A stretch of 64,000 bases of DNA from Streptomyces sp. NBC_01351 (GCF_036237315.1 NZ_CP108358.1:62001-126000); one strand, 5' to 3'. Positions 49,624 through 58,802 are shown, counted from the stretch's first letter. Numbers and translations: made by a program. The notes: generated by a model from the letters alone, not told the origin.

Positions 49624-50616
49624 CTAGTGGCCCTCGGCGTAGCGCTTGGCGAAGGTGAGGGTGGCGGTGCTGTTGCGGCCCAGTGCCGTACGGACGTACG
49701 CGCGCGCCGAGCGGACGTCGGCGTCCTCCCCGAGCACGGCGGTGATGGCGTCCTCGCGCAGGACGACGCTGTGCTGGGCGGTGGCGGTGGTGCCGTGCGC
49801 GTCGCCGGTCAGCGTCCAGGAGCCGGTGTGGGCCTCCATCAGGGCGGGGGTGCGGGTCTGCTTGTAGACGATGCGGTGGTGTTCGGGGAAGCAGACGCGT
49901 ACCGAATCGGTGGTGTGCTCGGCCCCGTCCGCCGTCAGCGTGTCCATCGACATCACCTGCACCGGCCCGTCTTCGGTCACGTCGAGCCGGGAGACGTGCG
50001 GGAGCAGCTTCGGCCACTCCTCGACCCGCTCCAGGAAGGTGTAGACGGCCTCGGGCGGCGCCGCCACGTGGACGGTGTCCTCGAAGGACATCACCAGGGC
50101 GTCGAGCCGTCCCCAGCGCTCGCCGAGCCGGGCGATGTTGCCGAGTTCGGCGCGGCTGTTGGTGTCGGTGGCCCGGTTCACCCAGGCCACGTCCTCGGCA
50201 CGGTCGCCGGCCACGGAGAACTCGTGCAGGAGCGTCAGCCGGGAGCGTTCGGCGCCCAGCGCCTCCACGGCCCAGGTGCCGGTCATCGCCGACAGCGGGG
50301 CGGCGGGCACCTCCTGGCGGAACTCGATCCGGCGGGCGGCCGCGTCGAGCCGGCGGCGGGAGGTCCATGAGGTGGCGCGGCCGTTGGCCGTGGCCCAGAT
50401 CGCCAGGTGCTCGTTCACTCCGTCGAAGGCGAGCCGTTCCACGTGGACGTTGGGCGGGAAGTACAGCGGCCACTTGGCGGCGTCGGCGATGAGGCCGTAG
50501 ACCACGCCCGCGGGGGCGGCGACCTCGGTCGTGTGGGAGGTGCGGTGGAGGCGCCCGGCCTCGGGTGCGGAGGTCGGGGAGGTGGCGGAGGTGGCGGAGG
50601 TGGCGGAGGTCGTCAT
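49624..50616 (-). CDS. Aromatase/cyclase, didomain SRPBCC (second copy)
   Basis: 330 residues, two SRPBCC halves like the copy at 45495: [23 protein letters not shown] in the first half and [31 protein letters not shown] in the second. A short N-terminal SAT repeat comes from three 9-bp units at 50581-50607. The start overlaps the ketoreductase stop by one base (TGATG). Next to the ketoreductase and minimal PKS, this is the more likely first-ring aromatase; the other may act on the second ring or be a diverged duplicate. Confidence 0.88.
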   Translation of the reverse strand: MTTSATSATSATSPTSAPEAGRLHRTSHTTEVAAPAGVVYGLIADAAKWPLYFPPNVHVERLAFDGVNEHLAIWATANGRATSWTSRRRLDAAARRIEFRQEVPAAPLSAMTGTWAVEALGAERSRLTLLHEFSVAGDRAEDVAWVNRATDTNSRAELGNIARLGERWGRLDALVMSFEDTVHVAAPPEAVYTFLERVEEWPKLLPHVSRLDVTEDGPVQVMSMDTLTADGAEHTTDSVRVCFPEHHRIVYKQTRTPALMEAHTGSWTLTGDAHGTTATAQHSVVLREDAITAVLGEDADVRSARAYVRTALGRNSTATLTFAKRYAEGH

Positions 50617-51428
50617 CAGAAGTTCCCCAGCCCGCCGCAGACGTTGAGCGCCTGGGCCGTGATCGATGCCGCGAGCGGCGTGGTCAGGTAGCCCACCAGG
50701 GCGGCGACCTCCTCGGGGGTCGAGTAGCGGCCCAGCGGGATCTTCGCCTCGAACTCCTCCAGGACCTCTTCCTCGGTCTTGTTCCAGACGCCCGCGTACC
50801 CGGCGCGCACCCGGGCGGCCATCGGCGTTTCGACGTATCCGGGGCAGACGGCGTTGACGGTGGTGCCGGTCGTCGCGAGCTCCTTGCCGAGCGACTTGGT
50901 GAAGCCGATGACGGCGTGCTTGGAGGCCGTGTACGGGGCGGCGAGCACCACGCCCTGCTTGCCGGCGGTGGAGGCGATGTTGATGACGCGGCCGTAGGGG
51001 CCGGTGCCGAGGCCGCCGCTGCGCAGCGCCTCGCGGGTCACCAGGAACACGCTGTTGAGGTTGGTGTCGATGACGTCGTGCCACAGCTCGTCGGTGAGTT
51101 CGGCGGTGCGGCCGCCGCCGCTGCGCCCGGCGTTGTTGACGAGGACGTTGAGGGGCCCGAAGGTCTCGACGGCCGCCGCGACGAGCGCTTCGACGTCCTT
51201 CTTGACGCGGACGTCGGCAGCCGCGCCCTCCACTTCCAGGCCCTCGGCCCGCAGGTCCTCGACGGTCTGCTTGACGGCTGCCGCGTCGCGGGCGCAGATG
51301 AAGACGCGGTGGCCGCGCCGGCCCAGGTCCCGGGCCACGGCCAGGCCGATGCCGCTGGTCGCGCCGGTGACCAGGGCCACGGGGGTGGCGGGCACCGCCT
51401 CGTCAGTCGTCGCCGTCGTCGCCGTCAT
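50616..51428 (-). CDS. Polyketide ketoreductase (ActIII-like SDR)
   Basis: 270 residues with [23 protein letters not shown] (cofactor loop), [19 protein letters not shown] (catalytic Ser) and [10 protein letters not shown] (Tyr-x-x-x-Lys), closely matching ActIII-type C9 ketoreductases, including the [13 protein letters not shown] stretch. It reduces one carbonyl of the ACP-bound chain before aromatisation. Overlaps the monooxygenase gene by four bases and the aromatase gene by one. Confidence 0.93.
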   Translation of the reverse strand: MTATTATTDEAVPATPVALVTGATSGIGLAVARDLGRRGHRVFICARDAAAVKQTVEDLRAEGLEVEGAAADVRVKKDVEALVAAAVETFGPLNVLVNNAGRSGGGRTAELTDELWHDVIDTNLNSVFLVTREALRSGGLGTGPYGRVINIASTAGKQGVVLAAPYTASKHAVIGFTKSLGKELATTGTTVNAVCPGYVETPMAARVRAGYAGVWNKTEEEVLEEFEAKIPLGRYSTPEEVAALVGYLTTPLAASITAQALNVCGGLGNF

Positions 51429-53149
51429 CGTCGTCCCTCCAGGACTCGGGTCGTTGTCCTGACCGTGTCCCGGGCCGCTGGGGACCGGTTCGAGGAGTGG
51501 TGGAGGAGTACTGGACCGAGCGCGGCCAGGGCCTCTTCCAGCCGCCGCCTGGTGAGCCGGCGGCCGCTCGCCGCCAGGTAGCCGTCGGGGCGGATCAGCA
51601 CCCAGCCGCCGGAGGCGAGGCCCAGCGCGTCGCGCAGCGCTCCGTCCGGGTCGGGCAGCGGTTCGGGCGCACTGCCCGCGGGGGCGCCGACGGCCCGGAC
51701 GGAGAGCCAGTCCGCGGCGGCGGAGGCGGCGGCCTCGGCGGTCGCGCCGGCTCCTTCGCCCTCGCCGTATCCGCCGCCGTGTCCGTCGCCGTCGGGCGCG
51801 TACAGCAGTGTCCAGCGGGTGTCGCGGAGTTCGGCGTGCAGGGCGGTGGCCGCGGGGCCCTCGGGGAGGGCGGCCGCGATGGCGGCGGCGCGCGATCCGG
51901 CGGGCGCGCGCAGGCCGCCGTCGGCGCCGGTCAGCGGGGAGTCGGGGTAGCCGAGGAGCAGCCCGGACATGCCGCCGAGCACCTTGCGCTGGATGGCGCG
52001 GCGCAGCGGCGGGGCGGAGCGCACGACGGAGAAGACGACGGGGAGCATCACGCCGGCGAGGTGGTTCTTGAGTTGCACGAGGAAGGTCGCCTGCTTGGTC
52101 GAGCCGAGCAGCTTGCGCCCGACGGGTACCCGTTCCTCCCCGTACGTGGCGAGCAGGTCCCGGCCCGCGTGGCCGTGCGCCGCCATGGCGAGCTTCCAGG
52201 CGAGGTTGTAGGCCTCCTGGATGCCGGTGTTCATGCCCTGGCCGGAGGCGGGGCTGTGCACGTGCGCCGCGTCGCCGGCGACGAAGACGCGGCCTTCGTG
52301 CATACGGGGCACCATGCGCTGCTGGAAGGTGAAGACGGAGGTCCACTCGGGCTGCCCGACGCGGACCTCGCGGCCCAGTCCGGCGCTGAGCCGCTGGGAG
52401 AAGCGTTCGGCGCTCTCGCGGTCGTGGGCGGCGCCGGTGGTGCCGGGGCGGGCGGTGGGGGCGGTGTCGAGCAGCCGCCAGTGGCCCTCGCGCTGGTAGG
52501 GGACCATCATCAGGGCCTGGCCGCCGGTGTGCACCCAGTAGATGGTGTCGGGCGGCAGGTCGAACTCGACGTCCGCGTCGGCCAGTTCCCAGGTTTCGCT
52601 GGACTCGCCGATCAGCTCCAGCCCGAGTTCCTTGCGTACGGTGCTGTGGCCGCCGTCGCAGCCGACGAGCCAGCCGGTCCCGTACTCCTCCACGCGGCCG
52701 TCGGCGTGCTCCAGGCGGGCCCGTACGCCGTGTTCGTCCTGGTCGAGGCCGGTCAGCCGGACGCCCCATTCGGGGGCGACGCCGAGCCGGGCGCAGGCCT
52801 CGCGCAGCAGTTGCTCGGTGCGGGTCTGCGCGATGACGACGGTGAAGGGGAAGCGGGTGGGCATCGAGGAGTAGTCGGCCTCCAGGCGCACCAGGCGGCG
52901 GCCGCCGGCGTACATGGTGAATGCCTTGTTGTGCCGGCCGCTCGCGAGGACCGGTTCGGCCACGCCCATCTGGTCGAAGGTCTCCAGGGTGCGCGGGTGG
53001 ACGGCGACCGCGCGGCTGGTGCGGGCCGGTCCGGGCGCGGCGTCGACGAGGCGTACGCGGATGCCGCGACGGGCCAGTTCGTGGGCGGCGGTCAGGCCGA
53101 CGGGCCCCGCTCCCACGACGAGCACCGAGGCCTGGTCGGACGTCACCAT
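51425..53149 (-). CDS. FAD-dependent aromatic polyketide monooxygenase
   Basis: 574 residues, class A flavin hydroxylase. It has the FAD loop VVGAGPVGLTAAHELARRG near the N-terminus, the GWLVGCDGGHSTVRKELG (DG) motif and VFVAGDAAHVHSPASGQGMN (GD motif), followed by a thioredoxin-like C-terminal domain as in phenol-hydroxylase/RdmE-type enzymes. It hydroxylates or oxidises an aromatic intermediate. ATG 53149 is preferred over GTG 53158 because GAGAGAG then sits at a proper distance. It is the only oxygenase in the window. Confidence 0.92.
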   Translation of the reverse strand: MVTSDQASVLVVGAGPVGLTAAHELARRGIRVRLVDAAPGPARTSRAVAVHPRTLETFDQMGVAEPVLASGRHNKAFTMYAGGRRLVRLEADYSSMPTRFPFTVVIAQTRTEQLLREACARLGVAPEWGVRLTGLDQDEHGVRARLEHADGRVEEYGTGWLVGCDGGHSTVRKELGLELIGESSETWELADADVEFDLPPDTIYWVHTGGQALMMVPYQREGHWRLLDTAPTARPGTTGAAHDRESAERFSQRLSAGLGREVRVGQPEWTSVFTFQQRMVPRMHEGRVFVAGDAAHVHSPASGQGMNTGIQEAYNLAWKLAMAAHGHAGRDLLATYGEERVPVGRKLLGSTKQATFLVQLKNHLAGVMLPVVFSVVRSAPPLRRAIQRKVLGGMSGLLLGYPDSPLTGADGGLRAPAGSRAAAIAAALPEGPAATALHAELRDTRWTLLYAPDGDGHGGGYGEGEGAGATAEAAASAAADWLSVRAVGAPAGSAPEPLPDPDGALRDALGLASGGWVLIRPDGYLAASGRRLTRRRLEEALAALGPVLLHHSSNRSPAARDTVRTTTRVLEGRR

Positions 53150-53183
53150 GGCGGTCACTCTCTCTCGGGTCGGTTCCGGTGTC

Positions 53184-54737
53184 TCAGGCAGCGGCTTCGA
53201 CGGCGGCGAGGCCCTGCAGGGCCTGGCGCAGTCGGCGCCGCTCGGGCTTGCCCACGGGCGTGCGGGGCACGGCGTCGACGACCTCGACGCGGCGGATCCG
53301 CTCGAAGCGGGCCAGGCGCCGGTTCGCGCCGTCCACGATCGAGTCGAGGGTGTCGAGGAGGCGGGGCTCGTACGGTTCGCGCAGGACGATCCCGGCCCAG
53401 GTGACGGCGCCGTGGACGGGGTCGGGCCAGCCCGTGACCACGCAGTCGGCCACCCTCGGGTCCTCGGCGAGGACGCTCTCGACGGCGGTGGGCGAGACGA
53501 GTTCGTTGTCGTACTTGAAGACGTCCCCGATGCGGTCCACGAGGAACAGCTCGCCGTCCGCGTCCAGGTGGCCGATGTCCCCGGTGGACAGCCAGCCCTC
53601 GGCGTCGATCCCGGTGTCTTCGTCCCCGTCCAGGTAGCCGGCCATCAGCTGGGGTCCGCGGACCTGGACCTCGCCGGTGGTGTGCGCGCCCAGCGGCTGC
53701 CGGCCGTCCAGGTCCACGATGCGGCATTCGGTGCCGGGCACGGCCCGGCCGACGGAGCCGGCGGGCCCGCCGTCGGGGCTCTGGCAGTGGGCGAGCGGGG
53801 ACAGTTCGGCCATCCCGTAGCCCTGGACGACGGGTACGCCGAGCCGGTCGGCGAGTGCGCCGGCCGTGGCGGGTGCGAGCGCGGTGCCTCCGGAGAGGAC
53901 CGCCGTGAGCGCGGCCCCGGCGGGGACGCCCTCGGTGCCCGGGCCGGCCTGCGCGAGCTGCCCGGCGAGGCGGTGCAGGCGGGCGGGCAGCCCGTAGTAG
54001 TGGGTGGCGCCGGTGCGGGCGGCGAGGGCGAGGGAGGCCAGCGGGTCGGGGTCGGTGCACAGGACCTGGGTGGCGCCCGCGAACACGGCCGAGTTCAGGT
54101 GCATGGTGTGGAAGAGCGGCAGGTGGTTGAGGGTGACGGAGCCGTCGCCCAGGCGGTGGGCGGCCGCGGTCTGCGCGGCGTTCGCCACCAGATTGCGGTG
54201 GGTGAGCCGGACCCCGCGGGGCCGTCCCGTCGTACCGGTGGTGAACTGGACGCAGGCGTCGGCGTCGAGGTCGGCCACGGGGAAGCCGCCGGGCGGCGTC
54301 CCGGCCGGCTCCGCGGGGAGCTCATCGAGTGCGACCACCGCGCGCAGCGCGGGCAGCCGGTCGCGCAGCCCCGCGAGCAGTTCGGCGGTGGCGGCGGGCA
54401 CGAAGGCGACCTCGATGCCGGCGGCCGCGAAGACGTGCAGCAGCCCCGCCTCCTTGATCAGCGGGTTGACGAGTACGGCGGTGTTGCCGCTGCGCACCGC
54501 TCCGTAGTAGGCGGCGGGGAACTCCCGCCCCAGCGCGTTGCCCACCCCGATCCGCGCCCCCGGGCCACCGGCCAGGCGCGCGGCGCAGGCGGCGAACCGG
54601 TCGGCGAGCGCGTCGAGTTCGGCGAAGGAGACGGCCCCTGCCTCCGTACGCAGCGCACACCCGTCCGGATCCCGCTCGGCGGCACGGCGCAGCAGGCCGT
54701 CGAGGGGCAGCTGCGGGTACGTGATGGAGCTCGGCAC
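53184..54737 (-). CDS. AMP-forming acyl-CoA/acyl-ACP ligase
   Basis: 517 residues, ANL superfamily: FTTGTTGRPRGVRLTHRN (A3-like P-loop), YGMAELSPLAHC, GWLSTGDIGHLDADGELFLVDRIGD and the C-terminal lysine in RTPVGKPERRRLRQ. It activates a carboxylic acid as adenylate for transfer to CoA or a carrier. Possible substrates are an unusual starter (an aryl acid such as anthranilate would fit the trpE/trpG supply) or the finished polyketide acid before amide formation; the sequence does not decide. GTG 54737 follows a GGAGGG site. First gene of the long minus-strand run. Confidence 0.87.
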   Translation of the reverse strand: MPSSITYPQLPLDGLLRRAAERDPDGCALRTEAGAVSFAELDALADRFAACAARLAGGPGARIGVGNALGREFPAAYYGAVRSGNTAVLVNPLIKEAGLLHVFAAAGIEVAFVPAATAELLAGLRDRLPALRAVVALDELPAEPAGTPPGGFPVADLDADACVQFTTGTTGRPRGVRLTHRNLVANAAQTAAAHRLGDGSVTLNHLPLFHTMHLNSAVFAGATQVLCTDPDPLASLALAARTGATHYYGLPARLHRLAGQLAQAGPGTEGVPAGAALTAVLSGGTALAPATAGALADRLGVPVVQGYGMAELSPLAHCQSPDGGPAGSVGRAVPGTECRIVDLDGRQPLGAHTTGEVQVRGPQLMAGYLDGDEDTGIDAEGWLSTGDIGHLDADGELFLVDRIGDVFKYDNELVSPTAVESVLAEDPRVADCVVTGWPDPVHGAVTWAGIVLREPYEPRLLDTLDSIVDGANRRLARFERIRRVEVVDAVPRTPVGKPERRRLRQALQGLAAVEAAA

Positions 54738-54784
54738 GGCACGGCCCTCCTCGTCGGACGTGCCCCCACCCTCGGAGGGGGCGC

Positions 54785-54813
54785 TTGAGAAGGATTCGAA
54801 GCGGGCTCGATGT
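54785..54813 (+). promoter_or_regulatory. Three SARP-type heptamers at 11-bp spacing before the polyketide genes
   Basis: TTGAGAA (54785), TCGAAGC (54796) and TCGATGT (54807) are spaced 11 and 11 bp in the 97-bp divergent gap between the AMP-ligase and SnoaL-like genes, matching the TCGA-type SARP consensus. Eight bases after the third comes GAAGCT (54822-54827), a weak -10, which would start transcription near the SnoaL ATG. A second effect on the minus-strand operon is possible. Confidence 0.5.
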
Positions 54814-54834
54814 CCGGTGCAGAAGCTGTGCGGT

Positions 54835-55302
54835 ATGACCCCGACCACGACGATCGACGCAATGGACCAGGCGGCGCGCGAGCAGGCGGAGTTCGGCGTC
54901 CTCTACGCCGGGATCCAGCAGTTCTACGCGCACCAGATGCAGCTCTTCGACTCGTTCCGGGCCGAGTCGTGGGCCGCGACGTTCACCGAGGAGGCCATCT
55001 TCGACGTCCCGACGCTGCCGGAGCCGGTACGCGGGCGGGACGCGCTGGCCGTGTGCGTACGCCACAACGAGGAGCTGGCGCAGCGCACCGGCGAGCGGCT
55101 GCGGCACTGGCTGGGCATGCTCGACGTACAGCCCCGCCCCGACGGCACGGTCCACGTGCGCGCCTACGCGCTGGTGTACATGACCCCGCGCGACGGCATC
55201 CCGAAGGTGCACCGGGTCTGCGTCATGCAGGACACCCTGGTCCGCCGCCGCGGCCACTGGCGCACGGCCCACCGCGTGGTCTCCCGCGACGACCTGGCGT
55301 AG
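54835..55302 (+). CDS. SnoaL-like/NTF2-fold protein
   Basis: 155 residues of the NTF2-like alpha+beta barrel: a helical start (AREQAEFGVLYAGIQQFYAHQMQLFDSF), then AESWAATFTEEAIFDVP and a beta-rich end (VHVRAYALVYMTP, GHWRTAHRVVSRDD). In aromatic polyketide clusters this fold acts as a fourth-ring cyclase (SnoaL/AknH), hydroxylase partner or hydratase. Divergent from the polyketide operon and placed under the heptamer array. No clear ribosome site precedes ATG 54835, so a leaderless message is possible. Confidence 0.8.
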   Translation: MTPTTTIDAMDQAAREQAEFGVLYAGIQQFYAHQMQLFDSFRAESWAATFTEEAIFDVPTLPEPVRGRDALAVCVRHNEELAQRTGERLRHWLGMLDVQPRPDGTVHVRAYALVYMTPRDGIPKVHRVCVMQDTLVRRRGHWRTAHRVVSRDDLA

Positions 55303-55331
55303 CCGGCCCGGCGGCGCGGGCGCGGGGCGGG

Positions 55332-55374
55332 CCCCGGGGGAGGGCTCCGAGGATCTCGGAGCCCTCCCCCGGGG
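55332..55374. terminator. Perfect 20-bp-stem terminator
   Basis: Arms at 55332-55351 and 55355-55374 (left arm begins CCCCGGGGGAGGGC) are fully complementary around a 3-nt loop. It lies in the 81-bp gap between the convergent SnoaL-like and MarR-like genes and probably ends both transcripts. It marks a likely right border of the polyketide cluster. Confidence 0.88.
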
Positions 55375-55383
55375 TTCGGCGTG

Positions 55384-56127
55384 TCAGTTTCCGCCCGAGG
55401 GCGTTTCGGGTTGCGTTTCGGGTTGCGCGTGGAGGATCTCGCGGGCCTGTTCCGCGGCGCGGGTGATGCTCTCGCCGACGAAGTCGAGGAAGCGGGCGAT
55501 GTTTTCGAGGCGGACGGCGGCCGGGGTGTCGGGGCCCAGGACGCCGACGCCCTGACGTGCCGTTTCGGCGAGTTGGGCAGTGCCTTGGGCGCTGGCGACC
55601 ATCGACTGGTACCAGACGTCGTTGTCGGCGACGTAGCGCTCGCGGCGGCGTTCGTCGCGTTCCCGGCGGACGAGGCCCTGGCCTTCGAGGAACGCGATCG
55701 CCTTGGAGATGGACGCGGGGCTGACCTGGAGCCGCTGCACGAGTTCGGCGGCGGTGAGGCTGCCCGCGTCGGAGGTGTAGAGGCAGGTCAGCACGCGGGC
55801 CATCATCTTCGGCGTACCCGTTGCTATGAGGACGGTGGTGAACGTCTCCTCGTACTCGCGCACCGCCTCGGCGTCACGCCCGTGGGGCTGCGGGGGCGCG
55901 TCCGACCCCCGGGGTGCGGCCTGCCTGCGCCGGTGGGCGCGGCGTTCGGTGGCCCGGTGGGCCAGGTCGGCGCGGTAGGCGGTGGGGCCGCCGTTGCGCA
56001 TCACCTCGCGCGTGATGGTCGAGGTGGGGCGTTCGAGCCGTCTGGCGATCTCCGCGTAGGCGAGGCCGTCGGCCAGTCCCAGCGCGATCTGCTGACGTTC
56101 CTGCTGGGTGAGTCTGCCTCCCGGCAT
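55384..56127 (-). CDS. MarR/GbsR-like regulator fused to an IS30-type HTH domain
   Basis: 247 residues. The first 50 (LTQQERQQIALGLADGLAYAEIARRLERPTSTITREV) match the HTH_38 domain best known from IS30 transposase N-termini, here without transposase. From about residue 90 follows a MarR-type winged helix (MMARVLTCLYTSDAGSLTAAELVQRLQVSPASISKAI, then the wing GLVRRERDERRRERYV). Strong GAAGGAG site before ATG 56127. Divergent from the DUF4097/ABC operon across an AT-rich gap full of ATTGC half-sites, so probably its repressor, responding to drug-like molecules. Confidence 0.85.
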   Translation of the reverse strand: MPGGRLTQQERQQIALGLADGLAYAEIARRLERPTSTITREVMRNGGPTAYRADLAHRATERRAHRRRQAAPRGSDAPPQPHGRDAEAVREYEETFTTVLIATGTPKMMARVLTCLYTSDAGSLTAAELVQRLQVSPASISKAIAFLEGQGLVRRERDERRRERYVADNDVWYQSMVASAQGTAQLAETARQGVGVLGPDTPAAVRLENIARFLDFVGESITRAAEQAREILHAQPETQPETPSGGN

Positions 56128-56159
56128 CGCGATCTCCTTCGTGGTCCTCGGGTGCCCCC

Positions 56160-56310
56160 ACTATAGCGTTCACTCGCCGTCTATTGCAACGCACAACCGG
56201 CAACCATTGCGTTGAATTCAAAGCCATTGCAACACTTTCTGGCTTCCGACCTGCATAAATTCAATACCTACGCAACGAACACGTTGCTCGATCCTTGAAT
56301 GCAACGTAGC
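56160..56310. promoter_or_regulatory. AT-rich divergent promoter/operator region
   Basis: Unusually low GC for the window. It contains ATTGCAAC at 56183-56190 and 56226-56233, the related ATTGCGTTGAAT at 56206-56217, a TTGAATTCAA palindrome at 56212-56221 and GCAACGTAG near 56301. Repeated ATTGCAAC units between a MarR-like gene and its likely targets suggest operator sites. Confidence 0.5.
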
Positions 56311-56349
56311 TTTTCCCTCATCGGAAAGAACGCATCCAAGGAGCAGACA

Positions 56350-57021
56350 ATGCAGAACTTCAAGACCCCCGCCCCGATCGCCGCCGTCCTCGACATCCCC
56401 GCCGGCCACATCCGGTTCATCGCCGCGGACCGCGCCGACACCACCGTCGAGATCCTCCCCGCGAACTCCTCGAAGAGCAGCGACGTGAAGGCCGCGGAGC
56501 AGACCACGGTCGAGTACCTCGACGGCGTCCTGCGGATCGCGGCCGCACCGGCCAAGAACCGGATCCTCGGCAACTCCGGCTCGGTCGAGGTGACCGTCCA
56601 GCTCCCCGCCGGCTCCCGCGTCGAGGCGAAGACGGCCACCGCCGAGTTCCGCGGCGTCGGACGCCTCGGCGACGTCACCTACGACAGCGCGCACGGCACG
56701 GTCAAGCTCGACGAGACCGCCGGCGCCCACCTCACCCTGCAGGCCGGCGACGTCACGGTCGGCCGCCTGGGCGGCCCCGCCGAAATCAGCACCCAGAAGG
56801 GCGACATCACCATCGCCGAGGCCCGCCGCGGCACGGTCGAACTGAACACCCAGGCCGGCGACGTGACCGTCGGCGCCGCCCGCGGAGTCTCCGCCTCCCT
56901 CGACGCCGGCACGAGCTACGGCCGCATCAGCAACGCCCTCACCAACACCGAAGGCGCCGCGGCCGGCCTGAACATCCGCGCCACCACCGCCTACGGCAAC
57001 ATCACCGCCCGCAGCATCTAG
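56350..57021 (+). CDS. DUF4097-type beta-helical protein
   Basis: 223 residues of repetitive beta structure: VEVTVQLPAGSRVEAKTATAEF, then repeats of the type GDVTVG..GG and GDITIAEARRGTVELNTQAGDVTVG, typical of DUF4097/adhesin-like sheets. Exact function unknown. It commonly accompanies drug-type ABC transporters in Streptomyces. ATG 56350 is chosen over ATG 56299 because AAGGAG lies 6 nt before it and the upstream segment is part of the operator region. 36 bp before the ABC ATPase gene. Confidence 0.82.
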   Translation: MQNFKTPAPIAAVLDIPAGHIRFIAADRADTTVEILPANSSKSSDVKAAEQTTVEYLDGVLRIAAAPAKNRILGNSGSVEVTVQLPAGSRVEAKTATAEFRGVGRLGDVTYDSAHGTVKLDETAGAHLTLQAGDVTVGRLGGPAEISTQKGDITIAEARRGTVELNTQAGDVTVGAARGVSASLDAGTSYGRISNALTNTEGAAAGLNIRATTAYGNITARSI

Positions 57022-57057
57022 CAGCCGCCCGCCCCAGCCTCAGAAGGAGTACCCCTC

Positions 57058-58020
57058 ATGACCACCCTGGCCATCGCGGCGAACGGTCTGCGCAAGTCCT
57101 ACGGCGACAAGGTCGTGCTCGATGGCGTCGACCTGGCCGTCCCCGAAGGAACGATCTTCTCCCTCCTGGGCCCGAACGGCGCCGGCAAGACCACCGCCGT
57201 GAAGATCCTCTCCACCCTCGTCTCCGCCGACCCGGGCACCGGCACCATCCACATCGGCGGCCACGACCTGGCCGCCGCCCCCCAGGCGGTGCGTGCCGCG
57301 ATCGGTGTCACGGGCCAGTTCTCCGCGGTCGACGGCCTGATCACCGGCGAGGAGAACATGCTCCTCATGGCGGACCTCCACCACCTCTCCCGCAGCGAGG
57401 GCCGCCGGGTCACCGCCGAACTCCTCGAACGCTTCGACCTCGTCGAGGCCGCGAAGAAGCCCGCCTCCACCTACTCCGGCGGCATGAAGCGCCGACTCGA
57501 CATCGCCATGACCCTCGTCGGCAGCCCGCGAATCATCTTCCTCGACGAACCCACCACCGGCCTCGACCCCCGCTCCCGCCACAACATGTGGCAGATCATC
57601 CGCGAACTGGTCACCACCGGCGTCACCGTCTTCCTCACCACCCAATACCTCGAAGAAGCCGACGAACTCGCCGACCGCATCGCCGTCCTCAACAACGGCA
57701 AGATCGCCGCCCAGGGCACCGCCGACGAACTCAAGCGCCTCATCCCCGGCGGCCACATCCGCCTCCGCTTCACCCACCCGGCCGACTACCGCAACGCCAC
57801 CCACACCCTGCACGACGCCTCCCGCAACGACGAAGCCCTCACCCTCCAAATCCCCAGCGACGGCAGCCAGCGCGACCTGCGCACCATCCTCGACCGGCTC
57901 GACACCGCCGGCATCGAAGCCGACGAACTCACCGTCCACACCCCCGACCTCGACGACGTGTTCTTCGCCCTCACCGGCACCACCACCGTCCCCACCCAGT
58001 CCAAGGAGACAGTCCGATGA
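57058..58020 (+). CDS. ABC transporter ATPase (DrrA-type drug exporter)
   Basis: 320 residues: Walker A LLGPNGAGKTTAVKIL, Q-loop VTGQFSAVDGLITGEENM, signature TYSGGMKRRLDIAMTLVG, Walker B IIFLDEPTTGLDPRSR and H-loop FLTTQYLEEADELADR. The C-terminal 90 residues form the regulatory tail of the DrrA/DUF4162 class. Pairs with the permease encoded downstream, overlapping by four bases. Exports hydrophobic drugs; may contribute self-resistance, though it lies outside the likely polyketide cluster border. Strong AAGGAG site. Confidence 0.94.
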   Translation: MTTLAIAANGLRKSYGDKVVLDGVDLAVPEGTIFSLLGPNGAGKTTAVKILSTLVSADPGTGTIHIGGHDLAAAPQAVRAAIGVTGQFSAVDGLITGEENMLLMADLHHLSRSEGRRVTAELLERFDLVEAAKKPASTYSGGMKRRLDIAMTLVGSPRIIFLDEPTTGLDPRSRHNMWQIIRELVTTGVTVFLTTQYLEEADELADRIAVLNNGKIAAQGTADELKRLIPGGHIRLRFTHPADYRNATHTLHDASRNDEALTLQIPSDGSQRDLRTILDRLDTAGIEADELTVHTPDLDDVFFALTGTTTVPTQSKETVR

Positions 58021-58802
58021 GCACCCTCTCCCTCGCCGTCCGCGACTCCTCCACGATGCTGCGCCGCAACCTCCTGCACGCGCGCCGCTACCCGTCGCTC
58101 ACCCTGAACCTGCTGCTCACGCCGGTCATGCTGCTGCTGCTCTTCGTCTACATCTTCGGCGACACCATGAGCGCGGGCATCGGCGGCGGCGGCCGCTCCG
58201 CGTACATCGCGTACATCGTTCCGGGCCTCCTGCTGATGACCATCGGCAGCACCACGATCGGGACCGCGGTGTCCGTCTCCACGGACATGTCGGAGGGCAT
58301 CATCGCCCGCTTCCGCACAATGGCCATCCACCGCCCTTCGGTTCTCGTCGGACACGTCGTCGGCAGCGTGCTGCAGTGCGTGATGAGCGTGGTCCTCGTC
58401 GGCGCCGTCGGCGTGGCCATCGGCTTCCGCTCCACGAACGCCACCGTCCTGGAATGGTTCGCAGCATTCGGACTGCTCGTCCTCTTCGCCCTCGCCCTCA
58501 CCTGGATCGCGGTCGGCATGGGCCTGATCAGCCCGAACGCGGAGGCCGCCAGCAACAACGCGATGCCGCTGATCTTCCTGCCGCTGATCTCCAGCGCCTT
58601 CGTCCCGGTCCACTCCATGCCGGGCTGGTTCCAGCCGATCGCCGAGTACCAGCCCTTCACCCCGGCCATCGAAACCCTGCGCGGCCTCCTGCTCGGCACC
58701 GAGATCGGCCACAACGGCTGGCTGGCCGTGGCCTGGTGCCTGGGCCTCACGGTCCTCGGCTACTTCTGGTCGACTGCGAAGTTCAACGCCGACGCGAAGT
58801 AA
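58017..58802 (+). CDS. ABC-2 type permease (DrrB-like)
   Basis: 261 residues, six hydrophobic segments (for example NLLLTPVMLLLLFVYIFG, YIVPGLLLMTIGSTTIG, WFAAFGLLVLFALALTWIAV and LAVAWCLGLTVLGYFW) with the ABC-2 signature region PLIFLPLISSAFVPVHSMPGW. Membrane partner of the preceding ATPase. Start overlaps the ATPase stop (ATGA). Confidence 0.93.
   Translation: MSTLSLAVRDSSTMLRRNLLHARRYPSLTLNLLLTPVMLLLLFVYIFGDTMSAGIGGGGRSAYIAYIVPGLLLMTIGSTTIGTAVSVSTDMSEGIIARFRTMAIHRPSVLVGHVVGSVLQCVMSVVLVGAVGVAIGFRSTNATVLEWFAAFGLLVLFALALTWIAVGMGLISPNAEAASNNAMPLIFLPLISSAFVPVHSMPGWFQPIAEYQPFTPAIETLRGLLLGTEIGHNGWLAVAWCLGLTVLGYFWSTAKFNADAK

Noticed and set aside
55384..55540. IS30 transposase remnant
   Set aside because: Only the HTH domain is shared; the rest is an intact MarR-like regulator, and no terminal repeats or catalytic residues were seen.
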